Shown in pieces: positions 50,837 to 59,936 of a DNA stretch of 64,000 bases (its first letter is position 1; each line of letters starts with the position of its first letter). Made by a program: the position numbers and the translations under genes. The notes under the pieces were generated by a model. The model saw only the letters and a program-made list of their open reading frames with translations. It was not told the origin of the DNA and did not search any database. This stretch comes from Bradyrhizobium jicamae (GTDB lineage: Bacteria > Pseudomonadota > Alphaproteobacteria > Rhizobiales > Xanthobacteraceae): the NCBI RefSeq assembly GCF_018130695.1, contig NZ_JAFCJX010000023.1:62001-126000 (forward strand), read 5' to 3'.

Positions 50837-52381
50837 GTGCTGACATTCGAATGGATCATCGCCCTCCTGCTCGGCGCAGTCGCGCTCTCGGCGCTGGCGC
50901 GGCGGATCAAGGTGCCCTACCCGGTGTTCCTCGCCATCGGCGGCATGCTGCTGGCATTCGTACCCTCCGGGCCGTCCTGGGCGCTGGAGCCGAAACTGGC
51001 ATTGGCGCTGTTCGTGGCGCCCGTGCTGCTGGACGCCGCCTTCGACACCTCGCTGCGCGATCTCCGCTCCAACTGGCTGCCGGTCTCGACGCTGGTGTTG
51101 GCCGCGGTCGGCATCACGACGGCAGCGGTCGCGGTGACCGCGCACTGGCTGCGCCCGGACATGCCGTGGGCGGTTGCGATCGCGCTTGGCGCCATCGTGG
51201 CGCCGCCGGATGCGGCCGCAGCCACCGCGATCCTGCGCCAGGTCAAGCTGCCGCACCGGATCCAGAAGATCCTCGAGGGCGAAAGCCTGCTCAACGATGC
51301 CAGCGCATTGCTGATCTATCGCGTCGCCGTCGGCCTTGTCGTTGCCGAGCACGAGAAGATCCGCGAATTCGCGCCGTCGATTGCGCTGGCGCTGGTCGGC
51401 AGCCTCGTCGCCGGCTTCCTGTTCGCGCGGGTCTGGATGATGATGACGCGGCGCATCACCGAGGCGCCGAGCGCGATCATCACCCAATTCGGCGGCACTT
51501 TCATGGCCTGGATCGTCGCCGAGCATCTGGAGCTCTCGGGCATTCTCACCATCATCGCCTATGCCATCACCATCGCGCAGACCGCACCGGCCCGCACCTC
51601 GGCGCGGCTGCGCGTCTCTTCCTACGCGGTGTGGGAAACCGTCGTCTTCGTGCTCAACGTGCTGGCCTTCATGCTGATCGGCATGCAGCTGCGTCCGATC
51701 CTGTCCGGGCTCGATGACGAGCTGCGCTTCAAATACTACGCCTTTGCCGCAATCATTCTCGCAGTCGTGATCCTGGCGCGCATCCTCTGGGTGATGCCCT
51801 ACGGCGCCTTCCTGCGCACCCTGAAGGCGCGCAATTGGCTGCCCGCGCATGTCGTGCCGGCGGTACCGGACGTGAAGCGCGGCCTCGTCGTGTCCTGGTG
51901 CGGCATGCGCGGCATCGTCACGCTGGCGGCGGCGTTTGCACTGCCCGAATACTTTCCGTTTCGCGACCTCATCCTGCTAACGGCGTTTGCCGTAGTGCTG
52001 GGCTCGCTGGTGATCCAGGGCCTGACCTTGCGGCCGCTGATCCTGGCGCTGAACTTCGACGACGACGATCCGGTCGGACGCGAGGCGGCCCACGCCCGCA
52101 GCGTCGCCTTCCGTGCCGCGCTCGATGAGATCGACGCGGATCCATCCGAGGAAGCCGAAATCCTTCGGCTCGAATACCGCGCCGTGCTGCTGCGCGCCGA
52201 GACCGATCCGGACGGCGGCCTGACCTCGCGCGAGCTTCCGGCCGACCCGCTGCGGCGACGCGCCGTCGCCGCCGCGCGTCAGGCGCTGCTCAAACTGCGC
52301 CAGACCGAGGCGATCGGCGACGACGCCTTCCATCTGGTCGAGGAAGAGCTCGACCGCGCCGAGCTCGCCGTGGAGGCGTGA
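50837..52381 (+). CDS. Na+/H+ antiporter, CPA1 family
   Basis: The 514-residue membrane protein has about 12 hydrophobic segments, the ion-site LGAIVAPPDAAAATAIL (paired prolines-Asp), GESLLNDASALLIYRVAVGL and an SWCGMRGIVTLAAAFALP loop. These are CPA1 NhaP/NHE hallmarks. A soluble C-terminal 100 residues follow. It exchanges Na+ or K+ for H+ across the inner membrane. The start is GTG 50837; the frame is open to 50630 without a better site. Confidence 0.9.
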   Translation: MLTFEWIIALLLGAVALSALARRIKVPYPVFLAIGGMLLAFVPSGPSWALEPKLALALFVAPVLLDAAFDTSLRDLRSNWLPVSTLVLAAVGITTAAVAVTAHWLRPDMPWAVAIALGAIVAPPDAAAATAILRQVKLPHRIQKILEGESLLNDASALLIYRVAVGLVVAEHEKIREFAPSIALALVGSLVAGFLFARVWMMMTRRITEAPSAIITQFGGTFMAWIVAEHLELSGILTIIAYAITIAQTAPARTSARLRVSSYAVWETVVFVLNVLAFMLIGMQLRPILSGLDDELRFKYYAFAAIILAVVILARILWVMPYGAFLRTLKARNWLPAHVVPAVPDVKRGLVVSWCGMRGIVTLAAAFALPEYFPFRDLILLTAFAVVLGSLVIQGLTLRPLILALNFDDDDPVGREAAHARSVAFRAALDEIDADPSEEAEILRLEYRAVLLRAETDPDGGLTSRELPADPLRRRAVAAARQALLKLRQTEAIGDDAFHLVEEELDRAELAVEA

Positions 52382-52446
52382 TACGAAAGCGTTTTCGAGC
52401 GAAGTGGGTACCGGTTCGCGTGAAGAAAACGCGTCAAATAACGACT

Positions 52447-53253
52447 TCACGTACCTGACTTCGAGGTGATGCCGCCATCGACCACGAGCTCGATGCCGGT
52501 GACGTACTTCGACTCGTCGGAGGCAAGGAACAGCGCGGCGTTGGCGACGTCCCAGGCATCGCCCATGTGGCCCATCGGCACCTGCGCATCGCGGGCGCGC
52601 CACATCGCCTCGACATCGCCCTTGGCGTAGCTCTGCGCGAGGCCCGCGGAATGTTCGACCATCGGCGTCTTCATCAACCCCGGCAGGATCGCATTGACGC
52701 GCACATGCTTCGAGGCGAACTCGACCGCGGTCGTCCGCGTCATCTGGTTCATCGCCGCCTTGCTGGCGTTGTAGCTGACATAGGAGATGCCGACATGGCG
52801 GATCGAGGCGATCGAGGAGATGTTGATGATCGAGCCGCCGCCCTGCTTGATCATCACGGGAATGACGTGCTTCATCGAGAGGTACGCGCTCTTGAGGTTG
52901 ACGGCGAAAACGCGGTCCCACTCGGCCTCCGTGACCTCGACCACGCTGCCCACCTCGGCAATGCCGACATTGTTGTCGAGCACGTCGATGCGGCCATAGG
53001 CTTTGAGACAGGCCGCGACCATCGCCTCGACCTCGGCGGCCTTTGAGACATCGGCGGTATGCGCCATCGCCTTGCCCCCCGCATCGGTGATCAGCTTCAC
53101 CGTCTCCTCGGCCGCAGCAGCATTGCGATCGACGCAGAATACGCTGGCGCCCTCGCGCGCGAAGCTCACGGCGGTCGCCTTGCCATTGCCCCAGCCCGGC
53201 CCGATCGAGCCCGCGCCGACCACCATCGCAACCTTGCCCTTGAGCCGATCCAT
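52447..53253 (-). CDS. SDR family oxidoreductase
   Basis: The 268-residue protein from ATG 53253 (GGAGAACAGG upstream) has the glycine motif VGAGSIGPGWGNG, NNVGIAE, catalytic Ser in NISSIASI and Tyr/Lys in SYVSYNASKAAMN. These make a fully conserved SDR, in contrast to the altered one at 723. NAD(P)-dependent reduction or oxidation of a hydroxyl or keto group is expected; substrate unknown. It is convergent with the antiporter by 65 bases. Confidence 0.9.
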   Translation of the reverse strand: MDRLKGKVAMVVGAGSIGPGWGNGKATAVSFAREGASVFCVDRNAAAAEETVKLITDAGGKAMAHTADVSKAAEVEAMVAACLKAYGRIDVLDNNVGIAEVGSVVEVTEAEWDRVFAVNLKSAYLSMKHVIPVMIKQGGGSIINISSIASIRHVGISYVSYNASKAAMNQMTRTTAVEFASKHVRVNAILPGLMKTPMVEHSAGLAQSYAKGDVEAMWRARDAQVPMGHMGDAWDVANAALFLASDESKYVTGIELVVDGGITSKSGT

Positions 53254-53278
53254 CCTGTTCTCCCGTTTTGTTGTTCTT

Positions 53279-53349
53279 GTAGCCCGGATAAAGCGCAGCG
53301 TAATCCGGGGCCACTGTTCCCGGATTACGCTTCGCTCCATCCGGGCTAC
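53279..53349. repeat. Inverted repeat, GTAGCCCGGAT family
   Basis: Two arms of about 30 bases are inverted: GTAGCCCGGAT...TAATCCGGG at 53279-53309 and its complement, ending GGGCTAC at 53349, with a short centre CCACTGTT region. The right arm holds the stop codon of the DUF1850 gene. This is a dispersed intergenic repeat type known from several proteobacteria. Confidence 0.75.
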
Positions 53350-53723
53350 GGATTGTCGCAAGCACTCATGACCGTGACATTAGCACCGATCGGGTGCCCG
53401 AAAATCTCCGACAGCGTCCGGCAGGCGCCATCATGGCATAGCCGCCATTCGCCCGCGGCGCCGGAATTGCCGAGCACGACCTCCGGCCGCGCGACCGGCG
53501 GCGGCGACCACTGAAACCAGCCGTCGACGAGCCGCGTCTCCGGCGGCGGCTCCATGCCGGCGCCAAACCCCTTGATGCGGGCCTGCTTCAATTCGAGCCC
53601 GGCCGGCGTCACCTGCCAGTCTTCCTGCCAGGCCGTCTTCTCGATCGAATGCGTCCAGGCGAGCGTGAAGGCCGCAACCGACAGCGTCTTCACCACGCCG
53701 GCGGAGGCGAGGCAGAGGCTCAA
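53346..53723 (-). CDS. DUF1850 protein associated with TRAP-TAXI transporter
   Basis: The 125-residue product starts at TTG 53723, overlapping the TRAP permease stop (TTGA), and reads MSLCLASAGVVKTLSVAAFT. It has a TLAWTHSIEKTAWQEDW segment typical of DUF1850. The family almost always lies beside TRAP-TAXI permease genes and is inferred to help them. A short hydrophobic N-terminus suggests membrane association or export. Its stop lies in a dispersed repeat. Confidence 0.85.
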   Translation of the reverse strand: MSLCLASAGVVKTLSVAAFTLAWTHSIEKTAWQEDWQVTPAGLELKQARIKGFGAGMEPPPETRLVDGWFQWSPPPVARPEVVLGNSGAAGEWRLCHDGACRTLSEIFGHPIGANVTVMSACDNP

Positions 53724-55831
53724 GCCGCCGCCACCGCGTTGCGCGTGCGCTGCCGCCACTGCCAGATCAGCACTGTAGCGGCGAGCGTGAAGCCCGCGGT
53801 ATCCGAGAAGCGGAAGTCACCGAGCAGGCAGAGCGCGCCGGCGAAGGCGACCGCGATCTCGATCAGGGTCAGCCGCGTGAACAGGAAGCCGATCGCGACG
53901 ATACCGAACAGCGCAATCGCCACCAGCGCCTTGAAGCTCGCCAGCGCCACGGCGCCATAGAAGCCGAGCTGTGCCTGCATGGGATCGCCCGCCTGCAACA
54001 TCAGCGCCGGCGAGTAGACGAAGATGAAGGGGATGACGTAACCGGCGAGCGCGATCCGCATCGCCTCCCAGCCGATCTTGTCCGGGTTCTCCTTGGCGAT
54101 TGGAGCTGCCGCGAGCGCCGCCAGTGCCACCGGCGGCGAGAGATCGGCCATGATGCCGTAATAGAACGCGAACATGTGGCTCGCGATCAGGGGCACGCCG
54201 AGTTTTGCCAGCGCGGGCGCGGCGAGTGCTGCGGTGATGATGTAGGTCGGGATCGTCGGGATGCCGGTGCCGAGCAGGATCGACAGCAGCATGGTCATGA
54301 TCAGCGCCAGGAACAGGCTCTTGCCACCGAGCGAGATGATCCAGCTGCCGAAGATGGTGCCGACGCCGGTCTGCGTCATCATGCCGATGATGGTGCCGAC
54401 GATGGCGCAGGCCATGCCGACGGTCAGCGCCGACTTGGCGCTGTCGGCAAGCGAGTCGCGGCAGGCGGCGAGCGTGGCGCGGCCGCCGCGCGTGATCGCG
54501 GCGATCAGGATCAGGCCGCCGACGACGCTCGCCACCGGCACGATCTCGAGCCCGTTGCGCGAGATAGCGGCGACGACCAGCGCAAGCCCGACCCAGAAGA
54601 TGGTGCGGATCACGGTGTTCGAGAAGCCGAGCGTGATGCTGGCGCCGAGGATCAGCGCCACCGTCAGCGCAAGTCCCATGCTGCCGGCATAGAGCGGCGT
54701 AAAGCCTTCGAACAGCATGTAGACGAGCGCGGCGAGCGGCAGCACGAGATACCAGCGCGCCACCAGCGCCTTCCAGGCACTCGGAATCTCCGACTTCTTC
54801 ATGCCGACGAGGCCGTGCTTGCCGGCCTCCAGATGCACCATCCAGAATGCGGAGGCGAAATACAGCACCGCCGGAATCACCGCGGCCTTGACGATCTCCG
54901 AATAGGGAACGCCGAGCGTCTCCGCCATGATGAAGGCGACCGCGCCCATCACCGGCGGCATGATCTGTCCGCCCATCGACGCCGTGGCCTCGACGCCGGC
55001 CGCAAAGGCGCGGCGGTAGCCGAACCTGATCATCAGGGGAATCGTGAACTGGCCGACGGTGACGACATTGGCGACGCCGGAGCCCGAGATCGTGCCCATC
55101 ATGCCCGAAGCGAACACCGCGACCTTGGCGGGACCGCCGCGGGTGCGGCCGAACAGGCCAAGCGAGACGTCGGTGAACAGCTGGATCATGCCGGCGCGTT
55201 CGAGGAACGAGCCGAACAGGATGAACAGGAAGATGTAGGTCGCCGAGACGTAGATCGGCACACCGTAAAAGCCTTCGGTGCCGAAGGAGAGATGGGTGAT
55301 GATCTGGTCGAAATCGTAGCCGCGATGATTGAACGGCGACGGCAGATACTGCCCGAAGAACCAGTACAGCAGGCACGCGCCGCACATCAGCGGCAGCGCC
55401 GCGCCCATCAGCCGCCTTGTGCCCTCGAAGATCAGGATCGCGAGCAGCGTGCCGACCGCGAGATCCATATGGGTCGGATCGCCGTCACGCGCGATCAGAT
55501 CGGCATAGAAGATCCACTGATAGAGACCGCAGAGGAAGCCGAAGCCACCGACCAGCCAGCTCACGGCACGGCCGAAATCGGTCTTGGCGGTGAAATTGCC
55601 GATCAGGCCGAAGGTGAGCAGGATCAGGAAGCCGACATGGACGCCACGCACCACCTGGCTCGGCAGGTAGTTGAAGGCGGCGACATAGAGCTGGAACACC
55701 GCGAAGGCCAGCCCGATCGCATAGGCGAGCTTGCCCCAGCCGCCGGGACCGAACCCTTCCGGGAACCCGTGCTCGAAATTGTCGAACTCGACCTTGACGG
55801 GCTTCTCTGCGCCCTCCGCTTGCATATCCAT
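53720..55831 (-). CDS. TRAP transporter, fused small and large permease subunits
   Basis: The 703-residue protein fuses a DctQ-like part (residues 30-170) to a DctM-like domain with SGSGVANVVTVGQFTIPLMI, the GQIMPPVMGAVAFIMAE loop and LGTGIPTIPTYIITAALAAP. About 16-18 membrane segments are visible. It uses a Na+ or H+ gradient to import the ligand delivered by the TAXI protein encoded upstream. A 240-base spacer containing a repeat separates the two genes. Confidence 0.92.
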   Translation of the reverse strand: MDMQAEGAEKPVKVEFDNFEHGFPEGFGPGGWGKLAYAIGLAFAVFQLYVAAFNYLPSQVVRGVHVGFLILLTFGLIGNFTAKTDFGRAVSWLVGGFGFLCGLYQWIFYADLIARDGDPTHMDLAVGTLLAILIFEGTRRLMGAALPLMCGACLLYWFFGQYLPSPFNHRGYDFDQIITHLSFGTEGFYGVPIYVSATYIFLFILFGSFLERAGMIQLFTDVSLGLFGRTRGGPAKVAVFASGMMGTISGSGVANVVTVGQFTIPLMIRFGYRRAFAAGVEATASMGGQIMPPVMGAVAFIMAETLGVPYSEIVKAAVIPAVLYFASAFWMVHLEAGKHGLVGMKKSEIPSAWKALVARWYLVLPLAALVYMLFEGFTPLYAGSMGLALTVALILGASITLGFSNTVIRTIFWVGLALVVAAISRNGLEIVPVASVVGGLILIAAITRGGRATLAACRDSLADSAKSALTVGMACAIVGTIIGMMTQTGVGTIFGSWIISLGGKSLFLALIMTMLLSILLGTGIPTIPTYIITAALAAPALAKLGVPLIASHMFAFYYGIMADLSPPVALAALAAAPIAKENPDKIGWEAMRIALAGYVIPFIFVYSPALMLQAGDPMQAQLGFYGAVALASFKALVAIALFGIVAIGFLFTRLTLIEIAVAFAGALCLLGDFRFSDTAGFTLAATVLIWQWRQRTRNAVAAA

Positions 55832-55905
55832 GATTCCCCCGCCGTGCCCACGGCGCTTATAGCTGTCAGGCTTTTCCCCGGAAACCGGGAAAAACCCGGC
55901 CTGTT

Positions 55906-56048
55906 GTCATTGCCTGCAACAAACGCGAAGCGCGTTTGTGCAAGGGAGCGAAGCGACGAAGCAATCCAGCGGTCCGTTTTGCCGAACCATGGATTGCTTC
56001 CGCCTTCGCTAAAGCTTCGGCGGACAAGTCGCTCCGCTCGCAAATGAC
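55906..56048. repeat. Inverted dispersed repeat, GTCATTGC...GCAAATGAC
   Basis: The 143-base element starts GTCATTGC and ends GCAAATGAC, with inner arms such as GAGCGAAGCGACGAAGCAAT and GATTGCTTCC...GTCGCTCCGCTC. It sits between the TAXI and TRAP genes and forms a long hairpin that could change the ratio of the two products. Confidence 0.7.
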
Positions 56049-56071
56049 GGGTTGGAGGCGTCAGCGCAGCC

Positions 56072-57019
56072 CTACTTGATCAGGCCCTTTTCCTTGTAAT
56101 AGCGGATCGCGCCGGGATGCAGCGGCACCGGGCTGCCATTGGCCGCGGTATCGAGCTTGATCTCCTTGCCGGCGGCGTGCGCGTTGGCGAGCTCCGGCAG
56201 CGATTCATAGACCAGCTTGGTCATCTGATAGGCGAGATCGTCCGACACCACGGAACTCGTGACGAGATAGTTCACGACCGCCGCGGTCGGGACGTCCTTG
56301 TCCTGGCCGGTATAGGTGTTGGCCGGGATAATCACGGAGACGAAGGGCGGTCCGATCTTGTCGACGGTCTCCTTCGGCACCGCGACCACGCTGATCTCGG
56401 TCGAGGTCGAGAGATCCTTCAGCGAGGCGACGCCGAGGCCGGCCGACTGCAAGGTGGCGTTGAGCTGGCGGTTCTTCATGAGGTCGACGGATTCGGCGAA
56501 CGGCAGGTATTCGACCTTGCCCATGTCCTTGTAGCTCATGCCGGCGGCAGCCAGGATCGCGCGCGAATTGAGCTCGGTGCCGGATTTCGGCGCGCCGACC
56601 GAGAGGCTCTTGCCCTTGAGATCGGCGAGCGTCTTGATGCCGCTTTCCGCGGTGGCGACGATCTGGATGTAGTTCGGATAGATCGCCCCGATGGTGCGGA
56701 GCTTGTCGAGCTTGCTCTTGAAGCCGGCTTCCGCGTCGCCCTCCCAGGCGGCCTTCAAGGAGTCGCCGAGCGTGAAGGCGATCTCGCCGCGGCCCTGCTG
56801 CAGCAGCACCAGATTCTCCACCGAGGCCTTGGTCGCCTGCACCTGGGTCTTCACGCCGGGAATCTTGTCGCCGTAGATCTTTCCGATGGCGACGCCGAGC
56901 GGGTAATAAACCCCGGAGGTGCCTCCGGTCAGCACGTTAATGAACTGCTCGGCCTGCGCGGCAGGCGCGGACAAAACACTGGCGGCCACGATCGCAGCAG
57001 CCATGCACTTCCAATTCAT
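56072..57019 (-). CDS. TAXI family TRAP solute-binding protein
   Basis: The 315-residue protein starts at ATG 57019 after GGAGA. It has a signal peptide ending PAAQA and TAXI family features: INVLTGGTSGVYYPLGVAIG and KSLSVGAPKSGTELNSRAIL. It captures a ligand, often glutamate or a dicarboxylate-like compound, in the periplasm for the fused permease encoded downstream. The specific ligand is unknown. Confidence 0.93.
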   Translation of the reverse strand: MNWKCMAAAIVAASVLSAPAAQAEQFINVLTGGTSGVYYPLGVAIGKIYGDKIPGVKTQVQATKASVENLVLLQQGRGEIAFTLGDSLKAAWEGDAEAGFKSKLDKLRTIGAIYPNYIQIVATAESGIKTLADLKGKSLSVGAPKSGTELNSRAILAAAGMSYKDMGKVEYLPFAESVDLMKNRQLNATLQSAGLGVASLKDLSTSTEISVVAVPKETVDKIGPPFVSVIIPANTYTGQDKDVPTAAVVNYLVTSSVVSDDLAYQMTKLVYESLPELANAHAAGKEIKLDTAANGSPVPLHPGAIRYYKEKGLIK

Positions 57020-57106
57020 GAGTCTTTTTCTCCCTTGAGCGGCCGGGAAATTGGCTGGACGCCCCCGCCCGGTCAACCCATCCAATCGACGCATGCGAAC
57101 GCCGAA

Positions 57107-57128
57107 AACTGCATGGGGCCATGCAGTT
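57107..57128. promoter_or_regulatory. Perfect palindrome between TAXI and MFS genes
   Basis: AACTGCATGG and CCATGCAGTT flank a 2-bp GG centre. The site lies in the 166-base divergent region and is a candidate operator for both genes. Confidence 0.4.
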
Positions 57129-57185
57129 GCGGAACCCCGCACGCATGAGCGGGTTGAGGCACGGCCCTACCACGCGAGGTATTAC

Positions 57186-58415
57186 TTGCAGCCGTCCGGG
57201 ACGACCCAGCGCACACTGGACGCGCTGAACTTCTTCCTCGCCGACGTGCGGGACGGGCTCGGGCCTTATCTTGCGATCTATCTCCTGACCGAGCAGCACT
57301 GGGACGAGGCCGCGATCGGCTCGGTGATGGCGATCGCCGCCATCGCCGGGATCATCGCCCAGACCCCCGCCGGCGCCCTGATCGACCGCAGCCATGCCAA
57401 GCGCGGGCTGATGGTCGCCGCCGCCATCGCGGTCACCGCGGCCTGCCTGGTGCTGCCGCTGCTCGGCCGGTTCGACCTGGTCGCCGCAACGCAGGCGCTC
57501 GCGGCCGCCGCCGGCTCGATCTTCGCACCGGCGATCGCCGCTGTGACCCTCGGCATCGTCGGACCGCAGGCGTTCGCCGCGCGGACCGGCCGCAACGAGG
57601 CCTTCAACCATGCCGGCAATGCGGCCGCCGCGGCGATCGCCGGCGCCACCGCCTATTGGTTCGGCCCGATCGTGGTGTTCTGGCTGCTCGCCGCGATGGC
57701 GCTCGCCAGCATCGCCGCGACGTTGTCGATCCCATCAGGCGCGATCGACCACCAGGTCGCGCGTGGGCTCGATGATGCCGATGGCAGTTGCGCTGAGCCG
57801 CACGACAAGCCGTCGGGCTTCCGGGTGCTGCTGACCTGCAGGCCGCTCTTGATCTTTGCGGGCGCGACCGTGATCTTTCATTTCGCCAATGCGGCGATGC
57901 TGCCGCTGGTCGGCCAGAAGCTTGCGCTGATCAACCGCAATCTCGGCACCACCCTGATGTCAGTCTGCATCATCGCGGCGCAAATGGTGATGGTGCCGGT
58001 CGCCATGCTGGTCGGGCGCAAGGCCGACGTCTGGGGCCGCAAGCCGATCTTCGCCACGGCGCTCGCCGTGCTCGCGATCCGCGGCGCACTCTATCCGCTG
58101 TCGGACAATCCATACTGGCTGGTCGGCGTACAACTGCTCGACGGCATCGGCGCCGGCATCTTTGGCGCGCTGTTTCCGCTCGTCGTCGCCGATCTCACCC
58201 ACGGCACCGGCCACTTCAATGTCAGCCAGGGCGCGATCGCCACCGCCACCGGGATCGGCGGCGCGCTCAGCACCGCGGTCGCCGGCCTCATCATCGTGCA
58301 CGCCGGCTACAGCGCCGCGTTCCTGTTCCTCGCCGCCATCGCCGGCGCAAGGCTCGTCGGCTACTGCGCGCTGATGCCCGAGACATTGCCGACGAAAGCA
58401 CGTCCGCCGCATTGA
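57186..58415 (+). CDS. MFS transporter
   Basis: The 409-residue protein has about 12 membrane segments and the MFS loops AGALIDRSHAKRGLMVAA and LVGRKADVWGRKPIFATALA. It starts at TTG 57186 with GAGGT 6 bases upstream, giving MQPSGTTQRTLDALNFFLAD; the frame is open to 57051. It probably exports or imports a small molecule using a proton gradient; substrate unknown. It is divergent from the TAXI gene. Confidence 0.85.
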   Translation: MQPSGTTQRTLDALNFFLADVRDGLGPYLAIYLLTEQHWDEAAIGSVMAIAAIAGIIAQTPAGALIDRSHAKRGLMVAAAIAVTAACLVLPLLGRFDLVAATQALAAAAGSIFAPAIAAVTLGIVGPQAFAARTGRNEAFNHAGNAAAAAIAGATAYWFGPIVVFWLLAAMALASIAATLSIPSGAIDHQVARGLDDADGSCAEPHDKPSGFRVLLTCRPLLIFAGATVIFHFANAAMLPLVGQKLALINRNLGTTLMSVCIIAAQMVMVPVAMLVGRKADVWGRKPIFATALAVLAIRGALYPLSDNPYWLVGVQLLDGIGAGIFGALFPLVVADLTHGTGHFNVSQGAIATATGIGGALSTAVAGLIIVHAGYSAAFLFLAAIAGARLVGYCALMPETLPTKARPPH

Positions 58416-58625
58416 TCTAGGTTAGTCGGCAACACAGGCCTTAACGCGGTCTCTTGATGACACACGCACGCTGCGATGCTTACGCCGCTTGCGGTCAGAC
58501 AATCACCATTGCGAGCGGCATATGACGCTTTTGTTGCAAGCGCCACGCGCAGTTCCCACGCAATTTGATTCGAACTTGCTGCTTTAAGGTTAGCGCACCA
58601 ATCGCGCGGTCGCCGCCAAAATTCC

Positions 58626-59906
58626 ATGATTGGCGCCGCTCCGACGATGTACGACTCCGCCGGGGTTCTTTCGGACATGGTGGGCATGAATCACATCAAT
58701 CGCAACGATCACGCGCGAGCCGGATGGTTCGGGCATCGCAGGCTGACGCCGCGCGCCTGCATCGCAGACAGCAAGAAGCACTTGCGCACCTTCCTCGCCG
58801 ACGCGCTCGAGGATCTCGGCTTCATCACCAGCGAATGCGGCGATGCCGGCGAACTGGACGGCGTGCTGGACGCGGAACGGCCGGATCTCCTGGTGCTCGG
58901 CGTGTCCACGGGCGGCATCGAGATCGATAAAATTCTCGAGACTTTGGTGAGAAAGGAATTCGCAGGCAAGGTTCTCGTCATCGGGCAGCCCGATTCCATC
59001 ATCGTCAAGGCGGTCCAGCAAATCGGCGACGAATACGGCATCGCGATGCTGCCGACACTGCCGACGCCGTTCAGCGCCAGTTCGCTGCGCATCTGTGTCG
59101 CGCAGCTGTTGCCGCTGGAAGCCGCGCCGAGTCCCGCGGTGGACGTGGCCGAAGCCCTCAAGACCGGCTGGCTGGAACTCTGGTATCAGCAGAAGATCAA
59201 CCTCCGCACGCTTGCCCCGGTCGGCGCCGAGGCGCTGGTGCGCATGCGGCATCCGGCCTGGGGCGTGGTGCCGCCGGCCTATTTCATCCCTGACGATCGC
59301 GATCCGAATTTCTACGCGCTGTCGGAATTCGTGATCGGCCGCGTCATCGAGGATTGGCACTATCTGCTGGAGCAGAAGGGCGCGGTCGACCTCTCGATCA
59401 ACCTGCCGGCGTCGTTCCTGCGCGATGGCTGGGCGGTGCGCGAGCTGTGCCGCCGCATGCCAAACCATCCGGCGTTCGGCGGCCTCCTGATCGAGATCTC
59501 CAGTGACGAGGTGATCAACGACCTCGACCTCGTGATCGAGGCTGCGCGCGAGGTGCGGCTGAACAACATCGCGATCTCGATCGACCAGCTCGGCACCGAA
59601 TGGCCCTCGCTGATGGGCCTGTCGCGCTTTCCGTTCGTCGAGCTGAAGGTCGATGCGCAATTCGTCACGGGTGCCGCCGACGACCGGCTGAAGCAGAGCG
59701 TCTGCCGCCGCATCGTCGAGTTCGGTCACGACCATGGCGCGCGGGTGCTGGCGATGGGCGTCGAGACCCGCTCGGACTTCCTGACCGCGCACGAGCTCGG
59801 CTTCGACCTCGTGCAGGGCTATCTGTTCGGCAAGCCGATGAGCGTCAAGAAGTTCGCGCGGTCACGGCTGCACTCGGCGACGGAGACCGACAAGAAGCCA
59901 CGATGA
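58626..59906 (+). CDS. Degenerate receiver-EAL protein
   Basis: The 426-residue protein has an N-terminal receiver-like domain (about 42-160) in which the phosphoacceptor Asp is Gly92 (PDLLVLGVS). The EAL domain follows (175-415), with EAL at 202-204, Asn259, Glu290, Asp320, Lys341 and Glu380 kept. The second Asp of the DDFG motif is Gln321 (SIDQLGTEW). Family knowledge: loss there usually reduces c-di-GMP phosphodiesterase activity, so a c-di-GMP sensor role is likely. Its start is uncertain; ATG 58677 or 58686 could also be used. No obvious partner gene is nearby. Confidence 0.85.
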   Translation: MIGAAPTMYDSAGVLSDMVGMNHINRNDHARAGWFGHRRLTPRACIADSKKHLRTFLADALEDLGFITSECGDAGELDGVLDAERPDLLVLGVSTGGIEIDKILETLVRKEFAGKVLVIGQPDSIIVKAVQQIGDEYGIAMLPTLPTPFSASSLRICVAQLLPLEAAPSPAVDVAEALKTGWLELWYQQKINLRTLAPVGAEALVRMRHPAWGVVPPAYFIPDDRDPNFYALSEFVIGRVIEDWHYLLEQKGAVDLSINLPASFLRDGWAVRELCRRMPNHPAFGGLLIEISSDEVINDLDLVIEAAREVRLNNIAISIDQLGTEWPSLMGLSRFPFVELKVDAQFVTGAADDRLKQSVCRRIVEFGHDHGARVLAMGVETRSDFLTAHELGFDLVQGYLFGKPMSVKKFARSRLHSATETDKKPR

Positions 59907-59936
59907 GGCCGGGGACGTTTGTGGCCGCGGCCGCCG

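Noticed and set aside
54176..56047. Plus-strand frame of 623 codons opposite the TRAP gene
   Set aside because: Extremely His/Arg/Asp-rich antisense frame, running into a repeat.
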